Origin: Moringa oleifera
Taxonomy: Eukaryota; Streptophyta; Magnoliopsida; Brassicales; Moringaceae
Direction of reading: 5' to 3'
Assembly: GCA_021397835.1 (NCBI GenBank)
Contig: JAJFZO010000049.1
Span: 7,817,001 to 7,881,000, forward strand
DNA length: 64,000 bases
The notes beneath the pieces were generated by a model. The model was not told the origin of the DNA and searched no databases. It saw only the letters and a list, made by a program, of their open reading frames with translations. Positions 12,567 through 25,449 of the stretch are shown one piece after another; within the stretch, counting starts at the first letter, position 1; the number at the start of each line of letters is the position of its first letter. The translations under genes and the position numbers were made by a program.

Positions 12567-14463
12567 TTGTCAATCATCTACAAGTAAGAATCAATTCTCA
12601 TCAATGACATAATGAAAAGAAGAAAAAATTGTGGTGTATTACGTACATAGAATTAGGGGAGTGCAACCTTTTACAAGTGTAATTAGAAATAAGACGTTAG
12701 GTTTTCTCCAAAATCCAAGTAATCCACCTCATTTACAAACGGTGTACCTTACACCCAAAGTCTTTAGGTATGAATTCTACTTGTCTCTAAGCCCTTCTAT
12801 TGGTGTTTCAACCCCCTCAAGAGCCCTCCTATTCCTTCCTAGCCATATGATCCAAACAATAACCAAAGAAATCATCCTAGCTTATTTCCTTCTTTCTTTG
12901 GAAGCTCGCAAACTTTTGCACAAGAAAATTTAAGGGTTCGGGTCTCAAAGTGGGTTGCCATGACTAACATCAAATCTCCCCCTCCACTTCTTAGTTAAGA
13001 CAAGCAATAAACACCCCATCAATGGTAGACTAAAGGACGTAAAACAGTCATTCACAATTCATTGAAACATTATGTAATAATGCAAACAAAGAAGCATGAA
13101 AGAACGGAATAACTAGTAGTTGTCCCTAATTTTAAGCCCACATTAATTTGTGTGTAAACAGATCCCACATATTCATCGCTAGAAAAAAGATCACAAGATA
13201 GACAGAACTGAGTAGGAATGTATAGGAAAAAAAATGTCAGCCATATATGGCAGCCAAACTTGAACGATCATAACTAATGGGAAAAAGTTAGGACAATCAC
13301 GAATGCGACTATATGTGTAATAACAAAGAGTTAAAGTGAAAAATGAAAAAAATTCTACATGAAAAGCTTTCAAGCTCCAACAAATATACAAAAAAGGAAG
13401 CTAGAAATCAATATAAAATCATTCTGTCCTAGTGGAATGAGGAGTACAAGGAAGTCTATTGCAAGGAAACTTTTACCTCTGCACTTCAGGTTTCAACTGA
13501 CTAATACTTTCAGAGTTGTTTGAGTTGACAATTTGGAGGAGCAATACATGGAAAGTTTTAACCAGAAAACTAGTTCTAGAATGTCAGTTCCCTATTGGAT
13601 TAATAACAAAACTTATCACATACCCTAAGTTCATATCAAGACTATACTTAGAATTTATCAATTAGTTGATTCTTGCAAGAGTTGCAAATTAGAGACGAAA
13701 GAACTGTTTTGTCACTTTAGAGCACCATAAACAAAGCCACAGGGGATTGGTCTTCCAAGTGTCGCCTGATCAAACAAGAATGAAACCAAATATAACAGTA
13801 ACAATAAAGAGGGAACTAAAGGGGAAAGGAGAGGACGAAACTTTATCGAAGCAACTTCAGAACCAAAAAATTCACATCAAAAGCTATCTTATTTAGGGTT
13901 GACGACTGTCAAGTCGGAGAAAATCAAAATTCCCATCTAAAAATTCACGGATACTTTGAATTATTTATCCCTTAAAAGATATGTTCTCTCCCTCAAAAAT
14001 AAAAATAGTCCTGCACCAAATGTTTTGATAATCGCAGAAAAGGTAAGGCAGTCAAAGATAGACGAAAAAAGAGAGAAGCGAAGAGATTTATGGAGTTAAG
14101 ACAAGGATCATAGTCTTAGTCTTGTGCGTAGACAAGACCCAAAGTAAAGCTGAGCCATAAACTGAAAGACCATATTACTAGAATCAAATCTACAGTCAAT
14201 CAAAGCAGAAAATGCTCGATAAGAACCAGCTAAGACACAGAAATAAGAGTAGGAGAAGAAAAGATGTACCCAGATCTATGACTATCATCCCCAACCTCCC
14301 ACGAATTCTGGAGCTGCTCTCCCTCTCTCTGTCTCTCTCCAATGAATATATTGAACCAACAGATGATTGGAAGCTCTGTACAAAAAGGGTATTGATTTTG
14401 GATTGGTTTAGAATTTAAGGGGAAAGAAGAAGAGAGAGAAACCGGGAGCTTGACCAGCACCAC
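12567..14463 (-). other. 5' leader and leader intron of the PHL7-like gene
   Basis: Reading leftwards, a purine/pyrimidine-biased leader near 14420-14270 ends at a donor (ATCTGG followed by GTACATC, about 14270). The matching acceptor (CTTGTAG) falls just before 12577, giving a leader intron of about 1.7 kb with no coding content. Long leader introns are common in plant regulatory genes and can boost expression. Exon limits are inferred. Confidence 0.55.
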
Positions 14464-16986
14464 CCAGTCAGTCTCAGGTACTCACCCACCCATGATCATT
14501 CTTTAATTTCTGCCTTTTCCATTAAATTTTTTCAGACCAGATAAATCACTAATTTTTTTCATTAAATTTTAATTACTACTAAATAACGTTTTACCTAAAA
14601 ATTAATACTACAAATAAAATTAATAAAATATTAATTAAAACATATATAACAAAATAAATTAATTATAAAAATTTATTTTTCATCATAGTCAAACTTTTTC
14701 TTTCATTTTCTCGGGAGTTCAGACTGGATATGAAATTTAAAATTAATATTAAAAAACTTCTAACAATTTTAAAAGGATTAAAAATATATTATATACTAAA
14801 TTTGTATATTTTAAACGTAAATTAAATGTCATATTTACAAATAACATAAGTCAAAGGTAACATGATATTTGTATTAAAAATATAAAACAATTTAAATTAT
14901 ATATTAAATTTAATTTATAATTTAAAAATACAATAATAAATTTAAAACTAAAAAAATTAGGTTGCCGATGTGTTCCATGGTTGGACCATATTTATTCCGG
15001 CAAAATTTCGTCCCTTTTCGGACCGGTTGGATTTTGTGAAGTTGGGTTTCTCTATTCAATTGATTTAAATTAATCTTTGTCTAAAACAATGACGAGATGC
15101 AACAAAGGCATTGAAGAATTCGCTGGTTCGGCCATTCTTGGCTTCTTGGGCCCATTGCTTATATGTTGTTCCGTCAAATTCTTAATTAACAAAATTTATA
15201 TTTTAGCTTTATAAATAATAAATAATTTTTTGTTATAAATTGATAATAAAAATATTTTAATTGATAAATATGTAACATATATTTATTTTGGTAATATAAA
15301 TATTATATTGATTTTTTATTGATATTACATTATAAATATTATTAATTTTAATTTTTTATGGTAAATAAAATTCTCAAATATAAGATTTCAACTTACTTTT
15401 CAACCATATCTTTATAAAAATTAACTTTTATTTTAGAAATTCACATATGGTGATAATCCTCGACAACTTCTCCTCGGTAATAATTCTCACATAAATATAA
15501 AAAAAACAAATTGCAGAGTTCTCTTTGTTTGTTCATACCATAATGAAAATAATAATTGCATAATTAACTTTGTGACACATTTGGTTGAATTTTGTAAGCG
15601 GGCAAACATATTTATCATTATTTTAGATGGGTAATATAAATTTATTGTTTATTATTAAAAGAATTATTATTTTTTGGGACAAAAAAAGTAATGTTTAAAT
15701 TTTTACAAAAATATAATTTTAAGTAACACTTATTTGTATTTTTTAAAAAATTATTATAATATATAATATATTTTTTCAATTAAAAATATAAAAATTTACT
15801 TAAAAATATACAAGTGAATTTAAATTAATTTATGCTGATTTCAAGCTGTATAAATAAAATTTACAATGACTATGATTTTACATTATATTGTCAAAAAGTT
15901 AGAATAATTGAAAATAAAATCAGCTCGTTTGAAATAATTAAAATTTTATAAATCACGAAAAAATGAATTATCAAAACATTTGATAGAGAATATTTTGATA
16001 CTTAAATTAGTAAAAGTTTTGACAACATGCGGTAATATAAATAATAACAGTGAAAGAGTATTAAATGTACCTAAAATTCTCTCATGCTAATGTAATTTAA
16101 GATGGACATATTTTTTTATCATGCCGATGAGATGTTTATTTTTACATAAATTCAATTTTTTTCTTTAAAAATGACAAAAAAACAACGTATAAATTTTGAA
16201 ATGAAATTCTAATGAAAATAACAGAGAGAAATTGTGATTCTGAGAATTTTTACTTTACCAACTTTGATAATCTGAGGAATGAAAATTATAATTTGAACAT
16301 ATTTTGGATTTGCCAATACTGTGTAGTACATATTCAAGTGGGATTCCAAATTGGCAGTCAATTCATCAAAGTGGTACTCCAAATTGGCAGTCAACTGAGA
16401 TGAAGAGCCACTGTGCTGCTACCATTTTGATGCCTCTCCTTTTCCAAGCTTCCCTTTCTTTTAGCTGTGACATTTGGATTCCTTCAGTTAAGTCACTTTC
16501 TCTAAGAATCCCTTACCCTTTTCTTCTCAGTCTCCATTACTGAATGGTTCAATATTTTCATGGGATGAATAGGCTGAGATGCGGCTGTCTACTGTCACTT
16601 GATAATCAAAATATCTGAAAAGATTCAACGAACAAATAAAAATCTCTAATACTTTTGAAAACATTCAAACCCTCAGGTTAACTCACAAGTCGCTTATTTT
16701 TTCATCTTTACATGATCAATAACAAGATTCAACACTGAATATTGAAATGACCCCCCAGCATGTTAGTAAGATAATCCATTCTGCATAATTCTGATTTATG
16801 GTAATTAGATGCATCTAGTCATAATAGAAATCATTTAGCAACATGGATTTACACTTTTTTGGACAAGTTTCCACTTTGGTTCTGGCCTACTCCCTGGAAA
16901 ATTAAAGTCAATCCTTACATTTGAAATAGAAATACCAGGAGTGAACAGGGGTATCACCCTCGATCATAACAGTGGATCAGAATTTT
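14464..16986. other. AT-rich spacer between the two MYB-CC genes
   Basis: Extremely AT-rich from about 14500 to 16200 with no credible coding exon. From about 16400 to 16986 composition returns to a gene-like level and should include the 3' UTR of the downstream (-) MYB-CC gene and the promoter of the PHL7-like gene further left. The only structured element I see is a 33-bp duplication near 16340-16405. Confidence 0.5.
16341..16406. repeat. 33-bp tandem duplication
   Basis: The core CCAAATTGGCAGTCAA occurs at 16346 and again at 16379, with similar flanks, giving two units of 33 bp. It could be read as two copies of an 11-residue peptide, but no gene context supports translation. Confidence 0.75.
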
Positions 16987-19900
16987 TCAGCTCTGTATGC
17001 CATAACCAGTAATTCCATGTGCATTGACTTGGGCTACATTTACCTCCTGGGTTCTCATCTTTGCACCACTCCAAATCAGTGATGCAGTCGTTGATTCCAG
17101 ATTCAGAATTCTTTTGTTCCCTCCAACTGGAGGTCCTTCCATAGTCAGACCTCCTGGACTCTCGTGTGAAGTTAGGCAGCTTTCAGTGGAACAATCAGCC
17201 CTCTGCTGATGGAGACCAGCCGTCATTTCTTCTTCTTGGCCATGCACATTAGCCACCTCAGTGGATCGTGAGGAGTAAAAGCCAAGTGGATCGATGGAAC
17301 AATTTCTTGGCATCTTACTCCCTAAACCTGGAGACTTCTGGCTTTCTGCATCATTAAGGGCACCTCCAATAATCTGATCAGCAAGCATCTTGCAAGCTCT
17401 GTCAAGCATAGCCAAATATTTTCGTTCAGCATCCTGCCGAATCTGCAAGTGCTTTTCAGCCTACAGCACAAAGGCAAGTACATCAGCTAGCTAGAGTTTG
17501 GCGTGGAACCACAATACTTAACTTTATAGCAGACTCTTGACGTGAGCTATTCAACTAGCAGTCAATGGTGAGCATGGAATTGATTTCTGCCTTCTGTCAA
17601 GACTTTGGTCAGTCATCAGAGCCAAGACAAGTACTGATGTTTGCCACGCTACCATTTAAAGGATGAAGCAGCAAAATGAAAGGATCCATGACATGCAAAT
17701 CATACAAAAACTTACCTCAACTTGCAGATGTAATTTACTTTGTACTTCCATCTGCACTCTTAATGCCTCCTTGACTTCATAGCCCCTAAACATAACATTC
17801 ATTACCTTGCATAATTTAGTAATTTTGTGCACCTTTAAAAGGGCAAGATGATACAAGATAACAGGTATTATAAAAAAGTTAAAAATTCTTACTCATTAAT
17901 ATCAGAACAAGGCAAGTTTGGCGAACAACTACTCATTCCAGGGCTTTCTAAAAGGTATGAAGCTGACAGTCCTTTCATAAAAAGGCAAAAAAGTTCAGTC
18001 TAAATTTGAGATTCTTATTACAGGATAATAAAAGGTTTTCCCAATGTTAAGTTTATGATATATAAAATTCATAGGTAAGTTTCCAGATTGATGTAGAGTA
18101 GCAAAGTAAGGCTGACTAAATTGTGGATGTAATCAGCCCAGAATTATTTATAACAAAGCCTACCATCCTTCGTTGCCTCACCCATATCTTTGCCTGATTG
18201 CTTACCAAGTCTGTATTTCTGTCAGACAAAAAGAATAACCAAGGTCAATAATTCATCTGTGAAAGCATCCTTTTCATTTCGACATCAAATAGATAAGGTG
18301 TGATGACAAAAGATAGCTCAATAAGGACCAGAAACCTGAAGGTGACTTTTCAGGTGGAACAACGTTAGTCCCTTCACATTCATTGTTCGCATTATAGCCT
18401 TTGGCGTTGCTTCTGCAGTTATTATACATCCTTATCAGAATACTAATAATACCATGATTCACAAACTCTAGATTACTACATCATTGGTCAGAACTTCAGA
18501 AAAAACTAACCCTGCATGGCCACTTAGTTACATTTGCAGAGAGAGAGAGAGGTATTGAGAATATTTCTTGGCTTCCACTTTAATAAAATAAAAGAAAAGA
18601 TGTGACCTTCATACAGAACAAAACAGCAATCATTTGTATAAGCAGACTCAAAAGTGTAATAACTTCTAGCAACAAATATGCTACCAAAAAGTGCAATGAT
18701 GCAATAAATTACAACCAACCACGTGCATGCATGCATAAAGCACCTAAGCAATATTAGTTGGGAGGGGGAGGGGTGGCTGTGGGCCGAAAAATGAACTAGA
18801 CAGAGCTTCAAATCCATGATTATATCAGAGGCGACTTGTAGCCTCCTCAAGAAAATAGGTAGAATTATTTTGAATGTTAAAGGATAAGATTTGAGATTTA
18901 TTCTTCCAAGAAGCAAAACTCTATAAAGAAGCAGGAGCTAGGGGAAGGACAGAGGGTCGTGATGTTGCTTCAGTAGATAATCAGATCCTAATCCTATGAT
19001 ATGGCCTTCTTTCCCCTCCTTTTTCTCAGTTCCATTACAACTATCACTTTCCCTGGCTCTCCTGAAACAGTAACAATAGGCCAATTTCAGTCAAAGTGTC
19101 AGAAGCCACTTACTCAAGCAATGCTTTAGGAGCAAACAAATGATAGAGAAAAGAACCTCTGATGTTTGAAAAGACTTATCATCCCAAGGTGCCTTTTACC
19201 TAAAGCCAACCAAGGTTGCACTCATTACTTCTGACATACCAAGAGGAATTTAAGCGATGAGTGTACCAATCATTCTGTCATACTTTTCATTTACATACTG
19301 TGTCCTTAACATTGGATATTCTCTCTTAATGACCATTCATTACTATTACAAATACAGAGGTTTAACTAACAATAACACAAAATGGTCATCAACGCCTTAG
19401 TCGAAAATCAATCTAACAGTAGTACCATCTATACAGTAGTCCTTGTAGATACTAGTTGAAAAATGCCTCTAAGAATGGTTATGAATGGACACTTAACTAT
19501 CAAGCAATTAGAAGTCTCCACTTCAAGAGATAAGAGGCTGTCAACACGTGAAATTAGAATTACATTTCAGAAATAACCTGAATAGCAACAAGAGTTGACT
19601 CTGTAGCTGAAATTCATCAAATCTATTTCACTTTATGTAGCTATGATCCTTTACAAAAAGCCTTTTATGCGCAATGGGTTTCTCAGAATATCTGGATATT
19701 CTTGGCTTATCAATAGAAAATTAGAAGTCCATTATCAGAAAAAAGGGACCAATCCTTGCTTGTTCCAAATAGTACACACCCTGGTGTGGAGTTAAAGGCA
19801 TTATTATTCCAAAACTCAAGACTTCTCAAATGCCAGAAGGAAAAGGAAAGAAACCAAAAAGACCAAGAAAAGAAAAACCAAGGCTTTTAAAGGAATATGC

Positions 19901-20573
19901 GAGCTTGAGTATGGAACTTTTTTCTTCCAGTCTAACTTACTTGATAGTAACATAGAAGCAGTAAAAAACAGTAAATTATAAAAGGAACCACAGCAAAGTG
20001 CATCACAATAAATTATTTACAAAAGCATGCAACTTTTGTGCAATCATTGCCAAGGAACCACAGGCAAAGTGCATGCATTTGGCCATTGAACGAGGAGGCA
20101 ATATAAGGAGAAGATTTGACAAAGCACACAGTGGTAAGCTTAAGTCATGAACAGTGAAAAATGAAACAGAGAAAGAGAAAAGGAAATCAAGAAACTGGCT
20201 CCGGCTAGTATTAGCTACAGAAAATCGGTGTATCCATAAAGAAAGCTAAGAGTGGACTAGACACAACAGGAAAACGGAAGAAGAACAGGAAGAAGAAAGT
20301 TCAAAAAGAACCACAGCAAGAATAATACAGAGTCAATGCAGTAGAGAGGAGAAGAAGAAACAAACTGTTGGGACCACCAAGCTGAGCGACGGCATCTACG
20401 AAGCGATCGTGAAGGTCAGCGGTCCAACGGAGGCGAGGCTTTGGATCGGAAGTGAGGACGAGGCATGGCTCTCCTGCTGCTCTGTGGGTGTGATTGGGAG
20501 CAGCAGCTGCTCCTTGCACTTCTTCTTGACCAACCATCCCCCCTTCGTGACCCCCAAAAACTCTTCCGTACAT
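16987..20573 (-). CDS. MYB-CC transcription factor of the APL/PHR1-like group, 320 aa, 6 coding exons
   Basis: Exons in transcript order: 20573-20366, 18412-18336, 18218-18164, 17971-17893, 17785-17716, 17460-16987 (963 nt). The MYB repeat spans about 45-104 (DPKPRLRWTADLHDRF to SHLQKYRLGKQ). The coiled coil spans about 142-190 with LHLQVE (158-163) in place of the usual LHEQLE. The C-terminal region is Ser-rich and carries no motif I know. The 77-bp MYB exon and the 70-bp coiled-coil exon have exactly the sizes and phases of the PHL7-like neighbour, which shows shared ancestry, but the proteins belong to different clades. One residue is odd: Asn81 stands where the family almost always has Gly (TMNVKGL rather than VMGVKGL). 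The first intron is about 1.95 kb. I do not assign an Arabidopsis symbol because several PHL genes are about equally close from memory. Confidence 0.9.
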
Positions 20574-21110
20574 CTTCTTCCTCCTTTTCTTCTTCTTACT
20601 CGTTTTGCCTTTCGTAGCGGTACCAGTGCCTCACCACAATCGTTATCATCACATGATGGAAGCCCACATCCACCAATTTCCCCTACCACCAAAGGAGGAG
20701 GAGGAGCGAGGAAGTTCTCCTGTTTCCCTAATTCCCAAATCCCCAAAAAAGCTAAAACAGAGGAACAAGAAGAAGAAACAAAGAATTTCACCTATTTCTA
20801 CTATAACTAGAACATGGGAACACTGTACGCTGCAGTAACTAAGTAAATAATTCGACCAACGAGATGAAGACGCAAACAAACCGAAAAAGAAACTTTTTTC
20901 TATCCTAGAAAAAGACAGCAAAGATTTTCCAAAACAAAAGAAAAAAGGAAGAGAATTTGCGACACCTACCCTTGAAAGGCAACCAAACTTTGAAGAAAAG
21001 AACGAGAACCGCCGTACCTGCGTGCTCTCTGGTCGCCTGGCCGCGCCTTTCGGGGATGTTGTCCTTTTCTGTCCTGTGATTCGTCCTTTCTTCTTCATTT
21101 CATTTCACTC
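20574..21110 (-). other. 5' leader region of the second MYB-CC gene
   Basis: Gene-like composition ends sharply near 21110, where very AT-rich DNA begins. An ATG at 21098 opens a 149-codon frame that runs to 20649, upstream of the main start. Possible leader donors lie inside it (for example CAG followed by GTACGG near 21016), so splicing may shorten it. The predicted peptide is low-complexity, Phe- and Ser-rich, and matches no family I know. Confidence 0.4.
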
Positions 21111-22429
21111 TTATTTTGTAGTAAGCCCCTTTCATCCTTAAATAATCATTGACTCCTGATTGTTTTTTTCCCTCAATATTTCATTTTTTAAACTTGTTTA
21201 TTGAACCTACCTTAATCTTTGGTAAATATATCATTATTTTAAAATAAACCATAAAATAATTATTTTTATAATTCAAATAAATATCAAAAAAATTTAAACT
21301 TTAGTCAAATTTTAACTGAAATTTTGTTTTTTTTTATTTTTTTAATTGTGCATGTACACTTTTAATTTAGTTTAATTTTAATTTTAAAAATATAAAATAT
21401 AAAAATATTTTTATAATTAAAATATGATTCAAATGGATTATATACTTTATTTTAAATTAATCTTTCAAATTTTTAATAATTTTTATTTATAAAATATTTT
21501 TTAAAAAAATTATAATATAAAATTAAAAATTAAATTTTGAGTAAATATTATTTAAATTTTAAAATTTTATTTTTTAAATTAAACTCTAATTTTTAAAATG
21601 TATCTAAACAAACATTAACATATTAGTTTTATACGACTTATACTTTAACTCAAAATAATTATAAAAAATTAATAATATATTTATTATTAATTAAAAACTA
21701 TTTAAATATGTTTTACACTTATTTAAAATTTATTTCTTAAATTTAAAATTTGTTAACTAATTAATAATTTTTTCAAAATTTTTTAAAATTTTAATAGTAT
21801 ATTTTTTAAAAAATATTTTTAATACTCAAAAAATTTTAAAATTTTTTATGATGATAGCTTAAATATTTTTTATATATATAAAAAATCACAAATTAAAATT
21901 TATTGTCAATTTAATTTAAATATTTTTAATAAAATTTAATTTAAAAAATTAAAAAATTAATGTTTATTTAGATAGGTTTTGAAAATAAAAATTTGATTAA
22001 CGAAAAAATAAAACTTAATATTTAAAATAATATTTACTTTTAAATTTTTTAATGATAATAATTTAAATATTTTTAGTTTTTAAACTTTTGATATTATTTA
22101 AATTAATATAAATATTATTTTAAATTTTTTAATTTAATTATTTTTTAAATAAATTGTTGTACTTTCTGACGGCTTAAATTCACAATTGAATTATTGATTT
22201 GGTGCAAATTCTATCCTGCCATCAAATTATTTAGTAAGATGCAACCACTCTATATAGTAACATGGAACCATAAAATTTGTTGGGTTTTGCTTTTAATTAT
22301 AGATGGCAAAAATAATATGCACACATGGATTGCTAGTGAGTTCTCACTTGTAACAGTTGCACTTACGATCTTCTAAATTTACTACATATTATTTCTCCTT
22401 GGAACACGCTTAGTATCTCATCACACTAG
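21111..22429. other. very AT-rich spacer
   Basis: Long runs of A and T with no coding exon, RNA gene or clear repeat unit. The right part (about 22150-22430) lies beside the transposase remnant and may be its decayed 3' end, but I could not recognise a SWIM zinc finger there. Confidence 0.5.
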
Positions 22430-23760
22430 ACCAAATTGAAAGGTGTAAATTTCATCTTAAGGTAATTTTGAATTTTGGGGCAAAATAGTTTCTCAGATCT
22501 CATCATCTTTTCTCTATTTAGATGAATCATTCCTATCAAATAGATTCTAATTTCTTTAAAAAGCTGCAAAATTGGTTTGTCTCTAACCTTAATTATAGAA
22601 GCATTTAAAGGTCTCAAACAGATTATTTAGAAGCACATCGTATCTAGATTTGCTTGAGAATGCATATCTAGATTAATGCTTAGGGGGAATTTACCTAAGC
22701 ACTCATATGTCTTTATATCAACATTCATAATCTTACCCATTACATGATTAAACTTAAGATATGGCTGTCTTAGCAGAAGTTTAGAATTAGTGGTTAAATA
22801 TCTTATATTTTAAAAATTTTGAAAGCTACCATACAAGTGGCTCACACAAAATATGATGTCTATATCTAAGACTGGCTCATCAAAAGTTAGTATAAATCCC
22901 TACAATAAAAGAATATGTAGTTAGTTAATCTTATGGACACATTTAAGATGAAACATAAAACTATGAAAATTTTGTTTATTTTCTATTGGTCAAACATAAA
23001 AGTCCAACTATGTTCTCGTAGAGAACCAAATATTTGGTAAAAGCAACTACAAGAACTAAGTCCATGAATCTTTTATCTTAGCATTAACAACAACATACAT
23101 AAAAAGGGTATATGATGTTATTTGAATCAATTCCAATAGCAATGATAAATTGTCCTTATTCCTTTCTTTTCAAATGGTAAGGATTCAAATTGATAATCGG
23201 TTTATAATATTCTATTAACCTTTTTTTGCAGCCATCCAAGTACTATACACTCTTTAAAAGATTGAATCTGAATTTTTATAACCTTATTCAAACTTAAAAC
23301 GAGCATGTTACCTAGATTTCATTGTCTTACTTCTTTAAAATGATCCTTTACCCTTTCATACTTTAGACCCACAAATCTTAGCCATAGCAAAACACTTTAC
23401 CTTTATACAAATACTACTAAAAACATTACAAACTAATTCTGCCATGATAATCTTCATCAATATATTTATACCAATCTTTAAATCTTTTTAAAATAGATTC
23501 AAACACTTTTTAGTCAAATATCTTAAAGTTATGTTTGTTCTTGAAAGATTTATTGCATGTACGTGTTGAATGGTAATTCTTCATTGCAAATGATTGAGTT
23601 TACTCTGCTTGTGAAAGTAAATGCCTTACTTGCACCCATTTCGACACACAACCTTTAGTATATGATTCTCACTCGTCGTGAATTTTATATTATACTCATT
23701 TTTCACAACATATTATGTGGCTACCTCCTTAGCATCATTTAATATAGCAAAAATTAAATT
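22430..23760 (-). pseudogene. MuDR-type (MULE) transposase remnant
   Basis: Reading the minus strand, recognisable pieces of a MULE transposase appear in order but in shifting frames with many stops. They are STRTCNKSFKNKHN near 23550, RFKDWYKYIDEDYHGRI near 23480, a segment ending ECIVLGWLQ near 23230, GIDSNNIIYP near 23130, KIKDSWT near 23060, LNNLFETF near 22630, and VRDKPILQLFKEIRIYL with CPKI near 22590-22470. These correspond to the region before the catalytic core, the core itself (GIDxNNxxYP, KDSW) and the conserved LNNLxExF...ARDKPI block. The gene is long dead. No terminal inverted repeats were identified, so the element limits are unknown. Confidence 0.8.
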
Positions 23761-25449
23761 TACTTTAATTACTAGATTTTCCATATCAATTGACACTTGG
23801 TTCTTACTCCACGACAACAAGACACTAATCAGCTAGTCAGCCAAACAGTGGTGTAAGTATCTTCATAAAATTCAATTGTGATTAACTTTGTAGTAAAAAA
23901 GGAAATTCTTATTTTATTTCACATATAAATTTTAGGATAAAAATTATTTAAAATTTTAAGTTTTATTTTTTTAATCAAATCTAAAGTTTTAATGCTTGTG
24001 AAAAGAGATCTGATCTATTAATGTGAATCAAATTTACTTTTATTAAAAATTTAAAAAATTAAAGATATTAAATTAAAAAATTTTATAATAAATTTTGACT
24101 TAAAATTTTCACCTGTAAAAAAATATTAAGCTACCAACAAAAAAAATTTTAAATTTTTTAAATTAAAAAATTTTTCTTTAAAACATTATAATATCAAAAT
24201 TTTCAAAAATTTATAAAAATTATTGAAATTTAAAGGTTTAAAATCAAAATAGAGTTTAGAATCTATTTGAGTTATTTGTTTTATTAATGTTTAATTTAAA
24301 TAAAATTAATAGATGAAAATTTATTTTAAAACATTTTAAAAGTTTAAATGTGATGGAGAGAGAGACTAAAATCTAAAATTTGAAACGATTTTGATCTTAA
24401 ATTTTAATTTAAGTATTAATAAATTATTTTTTATTAATAATTTTTATTATTTTAGTTAAAAATATATGAATTTCATAATTAAGTTGCCTGAACGTATTAA
24501 GAATAATTTTTTAAAAAGATGTAAATTCATCTAATCAATTAACGTTGTTTATGAGAAAAATTTTGTTTAAAAAATATTAATATTTCATTGATTCTAAAAA
24601 TGAAAATTTTAAAAGAGATTATGAAATCTAAGGTGAACCTTAAATAAGACTTAAGTGATTTTATTAGTTTACTTATTTGCTTAATATACTGCAATTTTCA
24701 ATTATAATTCAAGAGAGAGAGGTTACGATCAAAGTGGTCATATTTTTATTTTTTTTAAAAGTAATCATTTTATTAATTAAAAATAAGTATATTAAAATTA
24801 AGATCTTTTATAATAAATTTTAACTTGAAATCTTTTGTAAATGTGAAAAAAAAATTCAAGTTATTATTATAAAAAATCAATATTTTTTAAATATAATAAT
24901 ATTTTAAAAAATTATATTATCAAGAATTTGAAAAATTCATAATAAAAATAGTTTAGTAATTAAAGATAAACAATAAAAATAAACATATAAATTTATTTAA
25001 GTTATTTTTTAAGATTTTAACAATAAGCATACCTTTAACTTTTTTCAATTTTTTTAAAACCAAAGTTTAATTTAAATACAATTAACAAATTATAATTTAT
25101 TGGTGAACTTTTAAATAAATAAGAAAATTTTGTGTGAAATTTATATTTTTTAGATTTCATGAATTTATATTCTAATAATTTACAAAATTAATGCTGAGAA
25201 CAAAAACAATAATTTAATTTAGCAAAATATAAAACATAAAGAAAGTATCTAAGGTGGGCTGAAATATGGAGAGAGTCACAAACGAACGGAGTAACTCGGA
25301 GTGAGTGGAGCAATTCACTGCTCTCTTGGTTTCGGGTTGTTGGACAGACGTGCTTGAGTACAGCAGCATCGCCCGACCAGACCTCTCTGGTTATAAACCC
25401 TCTCCATAATCAAGCAGGTATCAGACGGCTAGGAAGACGTAGAAAGAGA
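23761..25449. other. AT-rich spacer, then promoter and leader of the SNAPC3-like gene
   Basis: 23761 to about 25230 is AT-rich with no gene I can support. From about 25250 the composition becomes gene-like. In this leader the reading frame of the SNAPC3-like protein stays open upstream to about 25354 but has no ATG. An ATG at 25267 opens a 12-codon upstream ORF in another frame. Confidence 0.5.

Noticed and set aside
19314..19701. Two GGATATTC words (19314 and 19694) in the first intron of the second MYB-CC gene, matching the P1BS site GNATATNC.
   Set aside because: An 8-base pattern with two free positions is expected many times by chance in 64 kb, so autoregulation cannot be claimed from this.
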